Origin: Paraburkholderia bryophila
GTDB lineage: Bacteria; Pseudomonadota; Gammaproteobacteria; Burkholderiales; Burkholderiaceae
DNA: 64,000 nt
Reading direction: 5' to 3'
Assembly: GCF_003269035.1 (NCBI RefSeq)
Contig: NZ_QLTK01000024.1
Coordinates: forward strand, 1-64,000
Part shown: positions 1-8,209 of the stretch, one piece after another
Numbering within the stretch: the first letter of the stretch is position 1
Layout: every line of letters starts with the position of its first letter
Position numbers and translations under genes: made by a program
Notes under the pieces: model-generated
The model's database searches: none
Told to the model about the DNA's origin: nothing
The model's input: the letters and a program-made list of their open reading frames with translations, nothing else

Positions 1-53
1 GCGATCTTCACCTTCTATGAATCGCTTCATCCGGTCACCCATGCTGAATGAGT

Positions 54-1061
54 TAATCCAGTTTAGGCGATCAGCGCGTTTTCACACAAGCTCGATCAAG
101 AACGGTTCTTGTTTTTTCTGTTGCGTGCTGGTCGGTCTTCACCGGACTCACGGGTTTTGCCGCGACGTTCGCCTCGCTCATTGTGATCCGCGTTCTGTTC
201 GGCATCGGAGAAGGCGGGTTCGTGCCAGCCAGCACCGTGACCGTCGCCGAAGCATTCCCGCGCGGCGAACGGGCTCGCGCGAAATCGCTCGTTATCGGCG
301 CTTCGTTCCTTGGCAGCGCAGTCGGATCGAGCGCAATCGCCGCATTGGTTCATACCCATGGCTGGCGTTACGCGTATCACGTGTTTGGTCTCGTGGGGAT
401 TGTGGTTGCCGTGGTGCTCTGGTTGGCAATCAAACGTGCGCCTCGTCGTCGGAAATTGGCCGGCAAGCTTGCGTTCCGCGCGGTATTCCGCTCGCCGATG
501 CTTCGAAAGACGATGTTGATCTTCTTCTTCAGCAACGTCGTCTATGTAGCGTTGATCTCGTGGATGCCTTCGTTCCTGGTCAAGACACGTCACATTGATA
601 TCCTGCATGCGGGCCTCGCGTCAGCCGGACCCTATCTGGTCGCGTTCGTCTGCCTGAACATCGTCGGCTGGATGCTGGACAAGGTTGGCCACGGACGCGA
701 GCGACTCTTCATGACGTGCGGTGCATGCGCGGTCGTGGTCTTTTTTGCATTGATGGCGTTCGCCACTTCGTTGCCTTCGCTACTCGTTCTGTGGACACTG
801 TGTCTAGTGGGTTACACCGTCATTTACGGAACTGTCTTCGCGATTCCGCTCAAGCACATGTCCGACGCGTCGGTCGGATCGGCTGCCGGCATCATTAACT
901 TTGGTGGCCAGGTTGCGGCCGCTATTGCGCCGGCCATGGTTGGCATGCTGGTCAATCTGACGCCGGGCTCCTACGTATGGGCATATTCCGCGCTTCTTGT
1001 CGCTGGAATGGCCGCGCTCCTTGTATCGCTCACGTGGCGCACCGAGTCAGTGTTTCATTAG
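54..1061 (+). pseudogene. 5'-truncated MFS transporter remnant
   Basis: The reading frame is open from 54 to the stop at 1061 and matches a major facilitator superfamily permease from about the second cytoplasmic loop onward. The FGIGEGGF motif and paired hydrophobic helices typical of anion/sugar-acid symporters are visible. Family members have about 400-450 residues and 12 helices. Here at most 335 codons exist, helices 1-2 are missing, and three in-frame stops (18, 42, 51) lie just upstream. The first usable in-frame start is GTG at 183, in the middle of a helix. Another frame open from the window edge to TGA at 49 may be the tail of an unrelated upstream gene. I infer a deletion that removed the 5' end; a functional 292-residue product from 183 is unlikely. 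Confidence 0.6.
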
Positions 1062-1471
1062 TTCATGAAAGCGAGGTCTGGCATGAAACCAAAAACACTC
1101 GGTGTGGCAAGCAGCCTGGGCGGATCGTGGGGCGTTGACTTAATGCCAAGTCTCCTGGACAGCCCGGTCGTACGGGGAAATCACGGTGATTTCCGATTTG
1201 TGATGGAGCGGAGCTGCCGCCGCTGGCGACGCTGCAGCGTATCGCCACGCAGGCGCGCAACGATTTCGACGAAGCGATCTATGGGGCTATCGCCGGCGCA
1301 AAGCGGTCCGGTCTTCGGTTTGTCGTAGGTTGAGATACGGCGGATTTTTAACGAATCCCGGCCAAGCCTCGATACAGGCACAGCACATACACGTAAGCGC
1401 GCTGCAGCGCAGCGTACGAAACACTTGCAGCAACAATTTTTGCCCGGTATCGTCGTGCCGTTCTGCAATGC
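1062..1471. other. Intergenic stretch before the riboswitch
   Basis: No convincing gene lies here. One frame (1190-1330, plus strand) gives an uninterrupted run of about 47 codons with protein-like composition ending in TGA at 1331, but it has no start and I do not recognise it; it could be the 3' remnant of a decayed gene next to the truncated transporter. The promoter of the riboswitch transcript should lie in the last 100 bases. Confidence 0.4.
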
Positions 1472-1682
1472 AGCGCGGGAGAGATCGTCATGAAGTCAGT
1501 GACGACGCCGACGGAGCAACCGCCCCGGAAACTCTCAGGCAAAAGGACCGCGCAGCTGGAACATCTGGAGAGCGACGCCGCTGACACTCGCGCGCGTCCA
1601 CCGAAGGGGATTCCCCACTGCGGCTCGCATCGAGCCGGCATGGCGCGGGAAGAAACTCTCAGGTACAGGGACAGATGGGGCA
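1472..1682 (+). promoter_or_regulatory. Tandem glycine riboswitch
   Basis: Two consecutive copies of the glycine aptamer core are visible. Aptamer 1 runs about 1474-1560, with GGAGAGA near 1478 and AAACTCTCAGGCAAAAGGAC around 1528-1549. Aptamer 2 runs about 1565-1682, with GGAGAGCG near 1567, CCGAAGGGG near 1601, and AAACTCTCAGG plus GGACAG near 1653-1674. The short linker is typical of the cooperative tandem class. It sits 60 bases upstream of an FAD amino-acid oxidoreductase, so glycine probably tunes expression of that gene. Tandem glycine aptamers usually switch genes on when glycine is in excess. Confidence 0.92.
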
Positions 1683-1720
1683 TCGACGCCGGTTTCGACA
1701 CGAAATCGACACCGGTGATG
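1681..1720 (+). promoter_or_regulatory. Hairpin between riboswitch and oxidoreductase start
   Basis: CATC and CCGG arms at 1681-1692 pair with CCGG and GATG at 1712-1720, enclosing a TTTCG/CGAAA inner stem. There is no U-tract, so if this is the expression platform it would more likely act on translation or by alternative pairing than as an intrinsic terminator. Confidence 0.4.
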
Positions 1721-1742
1721 CTCAACTTATCTGGACTCTGTC

Positions 1743-2954
1743 ATGTCACGAATCGCCATTATTGGCGCCGGTATCACCGGCGTCACGACTGCTTACGCCC
1801 TCGCCCAACGCGGCCACCACGTCACGGTTTTCGAGCGCCATCGCTATGCGGCGATGGAAACGTCGTTCGCCAACGGCGGCCAGCTATCGGCCAGCAATGC
1901 CGAAGTCTGGAACAGCGCGGCCACCGTACTGAAGGGACTGCGCTGGATGCTCACGCGCGACGCCCCGCTCCTACTCAATCCCCTGCCCACGTGGCACAAA
2001 TACTCGTGGATGGGCGAATTCCTGCGTCAGATTCCGCACTACCGGAGCAACACCGTCGAGACCGTGCGGCTCGCGATTGCCGCGCGCGAACATCTGTTTT
2101 CGACGGCGCGCAGCGAGGGCATCGAGTTCGATCTCGAACGGCGCGGCATTCTGCATATCTACAAGACACAGAAGGAATTCGCCGCGGCGAGCAAAGTGAA
2201 TGCGTTGCTGCGCGAAGGTGGGCTCGATCGCAACCCGGTGACGGCAGCGGAGCTGCAGCGGATCGAGCCCACCCTGCAAGGCGATTTCTTCGGCGGTTTT
2301 TTCACGCCGTCCGATTCGACCGGCGACATCCACAAGTTCACGCGCGGTCTTGCGGATGCCTGCGTGCGGCACGGCGTCGAGTTTCACTACGACGCCGCGA
2401 TCACGGCGGTCGAGCAGCCCGCGGAGGGCAAGTTTTCGCTGACGGTCAATCTGGAAGGCGAGGCGCAGCGCTTTGCATTCGAGCGGATCGTCGTCTGCGC
2501 GGGCGTGAAGAGTCGCGATTTCGCGGCAATGCTCGGCGATCACGTGAACATCTATCCGGTGAAGGGTTATTCCATCACCGTCTGTCTCGACGACGAGACC
2601 AGTCAGCAGCGCGCGCCGTGTGTGAGCCTGCTCGACGACAGCGCGAAGATCGTCACGAGCCGGCTCGGTGTGGACCGATTCCGCGTGGCGGGCACCGCGG
2701 AAATCAACGGCTTCAACCGGGATATCCGTTCGGACCGGATTGCGCCGCTGGTGGACTGGACACGACGTTACTTCCCTGAGGTGTCGACTTCGCGCGTGAT
2801 TCCGTGGGCGGGTTTGCGGCCGATGTTGCCGAGCATGCTGCCCAAGGTCGGGCGCGGCAAGCGGCCAGGCGTGTTCTACAACACGGGCCACGGGCATCTG
2901 GGGTGGACGCTGTCGGCGGCGACCGCGCAGGCGGTGGCGAGTGCGATTCAATAA
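1743..2954 (+). CDS. DadA-like FAD-dependent D-amino acid/glycine oxidoreductase
   Basis: A 403-residue protein of the DAO/DadA family, which oxidatively deaminates D-amino acids (or glycine/sarcosine) to 2-oxo acids using FAD, at or near the inner membrane. The N-terminus has the dinucleotide-binding GAGITG at residues 8-13. The DadA signature FANGGQLSASNAEVW follows near residue 40, and the C-terminus carries PWAGLRPMLPS and GHGHLGW (about 380), which complete the FAD site. The length matches DadA (about 410-430). The Shine-Dalgarno is poor, which fits control through the leader. The tandem glycine riboswitch directly upstream suggests a role in disposing of excess glycine or a related amino acid; this is inference, and the substrate cannot be read from sequence. 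Confidence 0.85.
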   Translation: MSRIAIIGAGITGVTTAYALAQRGHHVTVFERHRYAAMETSFANGGQLSASNAEVWNSAATVLKGLRWMLTRDAPLLLNPLPTWHKYSWMGEFLRQIPHYRSNTVETVRLAIAAREHLFSTARSEGIEFDLERRGILHIYKTQKEFAAASKVNALLREGGLDRNPVTAAELQRIEPTLQGDFFGGFFTPSDSTGDIHKFTRGLADACVRHGVEFHYDAAITAVEQPAEGKFSLTVNLEGEAQRFAFERIVVCAGVKSRDFAAMLGDHVNIYPVKGYSITVCLDDETSQQRAPCVSLLDDSAKIVTSRLGVDRFRVAGTAEINGFNRDIRSDRIAPLVDWTRRYFPEVSTSRVIPWAGLRPMLPSMLPKVGRGKRPGVFYNTGHGHLGWTLSAATAQAVASAIQ

Positions 2955-2969
2955 GCTCGCGATGTAAAG

Positions 2970-3006
2970 CGCGCCTGCTGTGGAAGGTATCGATACAGCA
3001 GGCGCG
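2970..3006 (+). terminator. Hairpin after the DadA-like gene
   Basis: CGCGCCTGCTGT (2970-2981) pairs perfectly with ACAGCAGGCGCG (2995-3006) around a 13-base loop. No T-run follows, so it is either a weak intrinsic terminator or an mRNA 3'-end stabiliser. Confidence 0.5.
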
Positions 3007-3102
3007 AACGCTGCGGAGAGAGACGAAGACAGCCGTGACCCCATGCAAAATCCGTCACATCTGCTAGTGTTCCCGAATCCCCGCAATCTCGGTGGAGAAC
3101 CC

Positions 3103-3363
3103 ATGCCGCACAAGCGTTCCACGAAACACCCCACTACCCGCCCGCGCCTGACCGACGCTCAGATCGCCGCCGAGGCCACCCGCCGTCTCGCCTGGGACAG
3201 CGCGGTTCCCGAGCACGCCATCACGGTCAAGGTCGCCGCCGGCCGCGTCACGCTGCACGGCGAACTGCAACGCGATCAGCAACGCGCCGCCGCACTCGAA
3301 GACGTCACGCGCCTGTTCGGCGTCACCGGCGTATCGGATCGCACGACCATCAAGGGCAAGTAG
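3103..3363 (+). CDS. BON domain protein
   Basis: An 86-residue protein that is almost entirely one BON domain. The pattern is an N-terminal helix (LTDAQIAAEATRRLAW), a beta segment ITVKVAAGRVTLHGEL, and a second helix before the closing GVTGVSDRTTIKG strand. BON domains bind phospholipids or are found in osmotic/stress proteins such as OsmY. No signal peptide is visible, so this copy is probably cytoplasmic. The ATG at 3103 was chosen because GGTGGAG lies just upstream; a longer reading from 2980 would cross the preceding hairpin. It ends three bases before the convergent ackA stop. Confidence 0.75.
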   Translation: MPHKRSTKHPTTRPRLTDAQIAAEATRRLAWDSAVPEHAITVKVAAGRVTLHGELQRDQQRAAALEDVTRLFGVTGVSDRTTIKGK

Positions 3364-3365
3364 CC

Positions 3366-4523
3366 TCAGTGCGCGCTGGCGCTCAACAGCGTCCGGCAAT
3401 GCCTTGCGATCTGCTTCTCTTCTTCGGTATGAATCGCCCGCACCTTGCCCGCCGGATCGCCCTCCACCAGTCCCATGAACGCAAGCCCGTCGCACACGCG
3501 CTGGCGAATCCCCGCGCTGTGCTCGCCGATGCCACCCGTGAACACCAGCAGATCGATCCCGCCCAACAACGCCGCATAGGCGCCAATGGTTTTCCGCACT
3601 GCCGTGGCGAACGCGTCGAGCGCCAGCGCCGCATTGGCATCGCCCGAAGCGGCCAGTTTTTCCAGCGCCTGCATATCGCTTTCGCCATCCGTATAACCGG
3701 CGAGGCCGCTGTGCCGGTTCAATAGCGTTTCCAACGCGGCGGCGTCGAGCTTCTCGACCCGCATCAGATACAACAACACGCCCGGATCGAGATCGCCGCT
3801 GCGCGTGCCCATCGGCACACCGCCGGTCGGCGTCAAACCCATCGACGTGTCGACCGATTTACCATCCCGCAACGCGCACAGACTCGACCCGTTGCCGAGA
3901 TGCGCGAACACCGCGCGCGACGGCAGCGCGGCGCCGAGCTGCGTCACCAGCGACTCGTACGACAGCCCATGAAAGCCGTAACGGATCACCCCCGACTTCA
4001 CATAGCGCCGCGGCAACGCGAGTTGCGCCGCGCGGGGCGGCAGCGTGGCATGAAACGCCGTATCGAAGCAGGCGAAATGCGGCGCGTCGCCGAAAATCCG
4101 CGCGGCCTCGTCGATCAACGCGAGCGCCGGCGGAATATGCAGCGGCGCGAAATGCACGGCGTCCTGCAGACGCTGGCGCACCTCGGGCGTGAGCTGCTGA
4201 TGCTTGCGCAGATGCGGCCCGCCATGCACCACCCGATGCCCGACCGCCGCAGGCCGCCCATGCCCCTGCTCCACGAGCACCTCGGCGAGCTTGCGCAACG
4301 CGTCGGTTTGCGACTCCAGCACCCGCTCCTGCCGCACCAGCACGCGGCCGTCGGGCGCCTTGATCAGCAGGCTGCCGTCGCTGCGTCCGATGCCTTCCGC
4401 ACTGCCGGCGAGCAGCAACGCTTCGTCGCCGCCCGCGTAGGTGAACAACCCAAACTTCAGCGACGACGACCCGCTGTTCAGCACCAGAATGGTCGGCGCC
4501 GGGGTACGCTCCTGTGTCTCCAT
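3366..4523 (-). CDS. ackA: Acetate kinase
   Basis: A 385-residue acetokinase that interconverts acetyl phosphate plus ADP with acetate plus ATP. Visible are the N-terminal phosphate-binding NSGSSSLK (residues 16-23), HGLSYE, GNGSSLCAL, the MGTRSGDLDPG signature, and the C-terminal FTGGIGEHSAGIR. The length is close to the usual 390-400. It lies 12 bases downstream of the phosphoketolase stop on the same strand, so the two form an operon in which phosphoketolase-derived acetyl-P is converted directly to ATP and acetate, without phosphotransacetylase. Confidence 0.95.
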   Translation of the reverse strand: METQERTPAPTILVLNSGSSSLKFGLFTYAGGDEALLLAGSAEGIGRSDGSLLIKAPDGRVLVRQERVLESQTDALRKLAEVLVEQGHGRPAAVGHRVVHGGPHLRKHQQLTPEVRQRLQDAVHFAPLHIPPALALIDEAARIFGDAPHFACFDTAFHATLPPRAAQLALPRRYVKSGVIRYGFHGLSYESLVTQLGAALPSRAVFAHLGNGSSLCALRDGKSVDTSMGLTPTGGVPMGTRSGDLDPGVLLYLMRVEKLDAAALETLLNRHSGLAGYTDGESDMQALEKLAASGDANAALALDAFATAVRKTIGAYAALLGGIDLLVFTGGIGEHSAGIRQRVCDGLAFMGLVEGDPAGKVRAIHTEEEKQIARHCRTLLSASAH

Positions 4524-4535
4524 AGCTTGCCTCGC

Positions 4536-6929
4536 TCAGCCTTTCCAGGTCCAGTTGCGGATCTCTTCCTTGTCGATGCCCTCGGCATGCGCATAAGCAA
4601 GATGTTCGATAATCTGGCCGCGCAGCCATTCCTTCGCGTGATCGCCGACGCCGCGCAGCGCCGGCACCCGATCGATCACGTCGATGGCAAGCGAAAAACG
4701 GTCCACCTGGTTGATGATCGCCAGTTCGAGCGGCGTATTGATATTGCCCTTCTCGTGGTAGCCGTGCACGTGCAGATTGTCGTGATTGGTGCGGTTATAG
4801 GTCAGCTTGTGCACCAGCGACGCGTACGAATGGAAGTTGAAGATCACCGGCTTGCTGGTGGTGAACAACGAATCGAAATCGCGGCTCGACAGCCCGTGCG
4901 GATGCGCATGCTCGGGCATCAGGCGGAACAGGTCGACCACGTTGACGAAGCGGATCTTCAGATCGGCGAAACGCGCCTTCAGAATCTCTACCGCCGCGAG
5001 CGCTTCCATGGTCGCGATGTCGCCCGCGCAGGCGATCACCACGTCCGGTTCGACCCCCTGATCGGTCGACGCCCAGTCCCAGATGCCGATGCCCTTGGTG
5101 CAATGCGTGACAGCTGCGTCCATGTCGAGATACTGCAGATGCGGCTGCTTGTCGGCGACGATCACGTTGACGTAATCGCGCGAACGCAGGCAATGATCGG
5201 CGACGCTCAGCAAACAGTTGGCGTCGGGCGGCAGATAAATGCGCACCACGTCCGGGCTTTTATTGGTGACGACGTCGAGAAAACCCGGGTCCTGGTGCGT
5301 GAAGCCGTTGTGATCCTGACGCCAGACGAGCGACGTGATCAGCAGGTTGATCGACGGTACCGGCTGCCGCCAGCCGAGGTCGCGCTTGGCCTTTTCCAGC
5401 CACTTGGCATGCTGGTTGAACATCGAGTCGATCACGTGGACGAACGCTTCGTAGGTGGCGAACAGGCCGTGACGACCGGTCAGCACGTATCCTTCGAACC
5501 AGCCTTCGAGCGTGTGCTCGCTCAGCATTTCCATCACGCGGCCGTCGGTGGCGAGTTCGCCGCCGTCGGCGTCGCTCGCTTCGGTTTGCGCGAGCCAGGT
5601 CTTTCCGGACGCCGCGTAGATCGCCGTCAGCTTGTTGCTGGCGGTCTCGTCGGGGCCGAACACGCGGAAGTTCATCATGTTGTTGCGCATCACGTCGCGC
5701 AGGAACGTGCCGAGCACCTCGGTGGGCGAGGTGTACGAGCCGGCCGGTTTCTTCACCGCGACCGCGTAGTCGCGAAACGGCGGCAGATCCAGCGTCTTGC
5801 AGAGCAAGCCGCCGTTTGCATGCGGGTTGGCGCTGATGCGGCGCGCGCCTTCGGGCGCGAGTTCGCGCAGTTCCTCGACGAGACGCCCCGCTTCGTCGAA
5901 CAACGACTCGGGCTCGTAACTGCGCAGCCAGTGCTCGACCAGCTTCAGACTTTTGCTATTCGTGACGGGATCGAGCACCGGCACCTGGTGAGCGCGCCAC
6001 GAGCCTTCCACCTTGTGGCCGTCCACTTCTTTCGGGCCGGTCCAGCCCTTCGGCGAACGCAGCACGATCATCGGCCAGCGCGGCCGCGTGGCGTCGTTGC
6101 GTTCGCGCGCATGCTGCTGGATTGCACGGATTTCGCCGATGCATTGTTCGAGCGTCGCCGCCATCTGCTGATGCATCGTGTCGGGGTCGTCGCCTTCGAC
6201 GAAGTACGGCTTGTGGCCATAACCGGTCAGCAATGCCTCGAGTTCTTCACGCGGAATCCGCGCGAGGATGGTCGGATTGGCGATCTTGTAGCCGTTCAGA
6301 TGCAGCACCGGCAACACCGCGCCGTCGCGGATCGGGTTGAGGAATTTATTCGAGTGCCACGAGGTCGCGAGCGGGCCGGTTTCCGCTTCGCCGTCGCCGA
6401 TCATCACGGCGACGATCAGGTCGGGGTTGTCGAACGCGGCGCCGTAACCGTGCGACAGGCTGTAGCCGAGTTCGCCGCCTTCATGAATCGAGCCCGGCGT
6501 TTCGGGCGTGCAGTGCGAGCCGATGCCGCCGGGAAACGAGAATTGCCGGAAGAAACGCCGCATGCCGGCCTCGTCCTCGCTGCGGTCCGGATAGATTTCC
6601 GAGTAGTGTCCTTCGAGGTAGCAATTGGCGAGCGTGGCCGGCGCACCGTGACCGGGGCCGGCAATGTAGATCAGATTCAGATCGAGCTGGCGGATCATCC
6701 GGTTCAGATGCACCAGCAGGAAGCTTTGCCCCGGATCGGAACCCCAATGGCCCAGCAGGCGATTCTTGATGTGTTCGGGTTTGAGCGGCTCGCGCAACAG
6801 TGGGTTGTCGCGCAGGTAGATCATGCCGGCCGACAGGTAATTGCAGGCTCGCCAGTAGCGATCCATCTTGCGCAGCGTGTCGGGGTCCAGAATGGTCGGC
6901 GGGGTCGCACGTGAGGTTGCTTCGGCCAT
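4536..6929 (-). CDS. xfp: Phosphoketolase (xylulose-5-P/fructose-6-P)
   Basis: A 797-residue thiamine-diphosphate enzyme that splits xylulose-5-phosphate (and often fructose-6-phosphate) with phosphate into acetyl-P and glyceraldehyde-3-P or erythrose-4-P. Typical features are the N-terminal LDPDTLRKMDRYWRACNYLS, the TPP motif GDGEAETGP near residue 175 and HLNGYKIANPT. Further on are the phosphoketolase signature GYGHKPYFVEGDDP and the EGWFEGYVLTGRHG / WRQDHNGFTHQDPG block. The length is normal (about 790-820). The start is supported by GAGGAG seven bases upstream of the ATG. It is the first gene of the xfp-ackA operon. Confidence 0.96.
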   Translation of the reverse strand: MAEATSRATPPTILDPDTLRKMDRYWRACNYLSAGMIYLRDNPLLREPLKPEHIKNRLLGHWGSDPGQSFLLVHLNRMIRQLDLNLIYIAGPGHGAPATLANCYLEGHYSEIYPDRSEDEAGMRRFFRQFSFPGGIGSHCTPETPGSIHEGGELGYSLSHGYGAAFDNPDLIVAVMIGDGEAETGPLATSWHSNKFLNPIRDGAVLPVLHLNGYKIANPTILARIPREELEALLTGYGHKPYFVEGDDPDTMHQQMAATLEQCIGEIRAIQQHARERNDATRPRWPMIVLRSPKGWTGPKEVDGHKVEGSWRAHQVPVLDPVTNSKSLKLVEHWLRSYEPESLFDEAGRLVEELRELAPEGARRISANPHANGGLLCKTLDLPPFRDYAVAVKKPAGSYTSPTEVLGTFLRDVMRNNMMNFRVFGPDETASNKLTAIYAASGKTWLAQTEASDADGGELATDGRVMEMLSEHTLEGWFEGYVLTGRHGLFATYEAFVHVIDSMFNQHAKWLEKAKRDLGWRQPVPSINLLITSLVWRQDHNGFTHQDPGFLDVVTNKSPDVVRIYLPPDANCLLSVADHCLRSRDYVNVIVADKQPHLQYLDMDAAVTHCTKGIGIWDWASTDQGVEPDVVIACAGDIATMEALAAVEILKARFADLKIRFVNVVDLFRLMPEHAHPHGLSSRDFDSLFTTSKPVIFNFHSYASLVHKLTYNRTNHDNLHVHGYHEKGNINTPLELAIINQVDRFSLAIDVIDRVPALRGVGDHAKEWLRGQIIEHLAYAHAEGIDKEEIRNWTWKG

Positions 6930-7386
6930 GGCGTCACTCCTCGAAAAGGACTGTCAGGCAGGTTAGCGGAGGCTGCGGTGCTGGTTCGGCGGTGAAGCGC
7001 GATGCGGCGCTGTGCGGAAAAAATAAGAGCGGCCCGATCGCCTGTCATGCCTGTCATGCCGGTGACACATCGCAAGCGCGATGCCGGGGCAATGTGCAAC
7101 AGGCTGGGTGAAAGCTAAGTCGATGATAGTAAGGGGTTGTGACAGGCCGCACGTGGCATCGTTCGAGGCAAATGTCGAAAGGGTTGATCTGGATCGGGTT
7201 TGCTGTTGTGTGCTGCAGCAGGCCGCGCGCCTGCGCTAGACTTCAAACGCGAGTCAGGCCACCGTTAAGTCCAACTTAAGTGAGCCCGTTTATGCTCGAC
7301 GCGGATCGGCGCGCCCCATCCGGCTTTCCGTCTTTCCGGCACAACCGCTACGCCGGCCCCCTCATCCCTCACACTCAACGGCCATC
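6930..7386. promoter_or_regulatory. Divergent regulatory region between xfp and a small membrane gene
   Basis: The 457-base gap must hold the xfp-ackA promoter (minus) and possibly that of the small plus-strand gene. Two candidate operators are visible. TTGATCTGGATCGG at 7184-7197 matches 8 of the 10 specified bases of the FNR/ANR consensus TTGAT-N4-ATCAA. TTAAGTccaACTTAA at 7265-7279 is a perfect dyad. A short direct repeat, TGTCATGCC, sits near 7044-7062. No coding frame is convincing here. Confidence 0.45.
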
Positions 7387-7512
7387 ATGTCGACACCCAG
7401 CCCCTTCAAGGCGCCTCTGATTCTCGTTCTTTCGATCGTGCTGCTGTTCGCGGGCGTCGCTGTGCTGATCGGCGTGTTCGGCTTGCTAATCAAGCTGTTC
7501 GGGCTCACCTGA
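7387..7512 (+). CDS. Small single-pass membrane protein
   Basis: A 41-codon reading frame from ATG 7387 to TGA 7510 encodes a short polar N-terminus (MSTPSPFKAP), one strongly hydrophobic segment at about residues 10-38 rich in L, V, I and G, and a four-residue tail. I do not recognise a family. Its composition is that of a bona fide membrane peptide rather than a chance frame, but the Shine-Dalgarno is weak. It lies between the xfp regulatory region and the ankyrin gene, and its role is unknown. Confidence 0.5.
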   Translation: MSTPSPFKAPLILVLSIVLLFAGVAVLIGVFGLLIKLFGLT

Positions 7513-7606
7513 CACGCGAGCCCTGCGCGGACTGTGCGCGGACTGTATATTCTGAGCGTTCGCGCGGCGCCACGAGGGCGCCCGGACTCATTGCAAGGAG
7601 ATGCCG

Positions 7607-8146
7607 TTGACCGCCCATTCCGAACCCTCCCCGGCCGAGCCGGCCAGAATCGACCCCGAGCTGGTCGAACTCGCGCAGCAGGTATTCGATCTCGCGCGAA
7701 GCGGCGACGCCACGATGCTGGCCGCAGTGATCGAAAAAGGCGTGCCGCCGAATTTGCGCAACGATAAAGGCGACAGCCTCGTGATGCTAGCGAGCTACCA
7801 CGGCCACGCGGATGCGGTGCGCGTGCTGCTCGAACGCGGCGCCGATCCGGATCTGCGCAACGACAACGGACAGACGCCGATCGCAGGCGCGGCATTCAAG
7901 GGTTTCGATCCCGTGATCGAGACGCTGCTCGCGCATGGCGCGGACGTGGAAGGTGCGTCGCCGGACGGCCGCACCGCACTGATGATCGCCGCGATGTTCA
8001 ACCGCACGGCGACCATGGAGTTGCTGATTGCGCACGGCGCCAACCCCAACGCGCGTGACGCGAACGGCGTCAGCGCACTGGACGCGGCCGGCCGCATGGG
8101 CGCAGGCGATGCGCAGGCGCGCCTGAAAGCACTCGGCGGCGCCTGA
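7607..8146 (+). CDS. Ankyrin-repeat protein
   Basis: About 180 residues containing four to five ankyrin repeats. The signatures GDSLVMLASYHGHADAVRVL, NGQTPIAGAAFKG, DGRTALMIAAMFNR and DANGVSALDAAGRMG are spaced about 33 residues apart. It is probably a cytoplasmic protein-interaction module; no signal peptide is seen. Two starts compete. ATG at 7601 abuts the Shine-Dalgarno AAGGAG (7595-7600) with zero spacing, whereas TTG at 7607 has an ideal six-base spacing; TTG 7607 is preferred. It converges on the HAD hydrolase gene. Confidence 0.85.
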   Translation: MTAHSEPSPAEPARIDPELVELAQQVFDLARSGDATMLAAVIEKGVPPNLRNDKGDSLVMLASYHGHADAVRVLLERGADPDLRNDNGQTPIAGAAFKGFDPVIETLLAHGADVEGASPDGRTALMIAAMFNRTATMELLIAHGANPNARDANGVSALDAAGRMGAGDAQARLKALGGA

Positions 8147-8175
8147 AGGTTCCGCTGAAGGTTCCGGTTGCCGTT

Positions 8176-8194
8176 GCGGCGCCAGCGGCGCCGC
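8176..8194. terminator. Short GC hairpin between convergent genes
   Basis: GCGGCGCC (8176-8183) pairs with GGCGCCGC (8187-8194) around a three-base loop, between the stops of the ankyrin and HAD genes. No T-run is present; it may terminate both directions weakly. Confidence 0.4.
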
Positions 8195-8209
8195 TTCAGG
8201 CTTCAGGCC

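Noticed and set aside
3900..6914. A 1004-codon open frame on the plus strand, antisense to xfp and ackA
   Set aside because: It is the high-GC shadow of two clearly real genes, is Arg/His-rich, and shows no domain.
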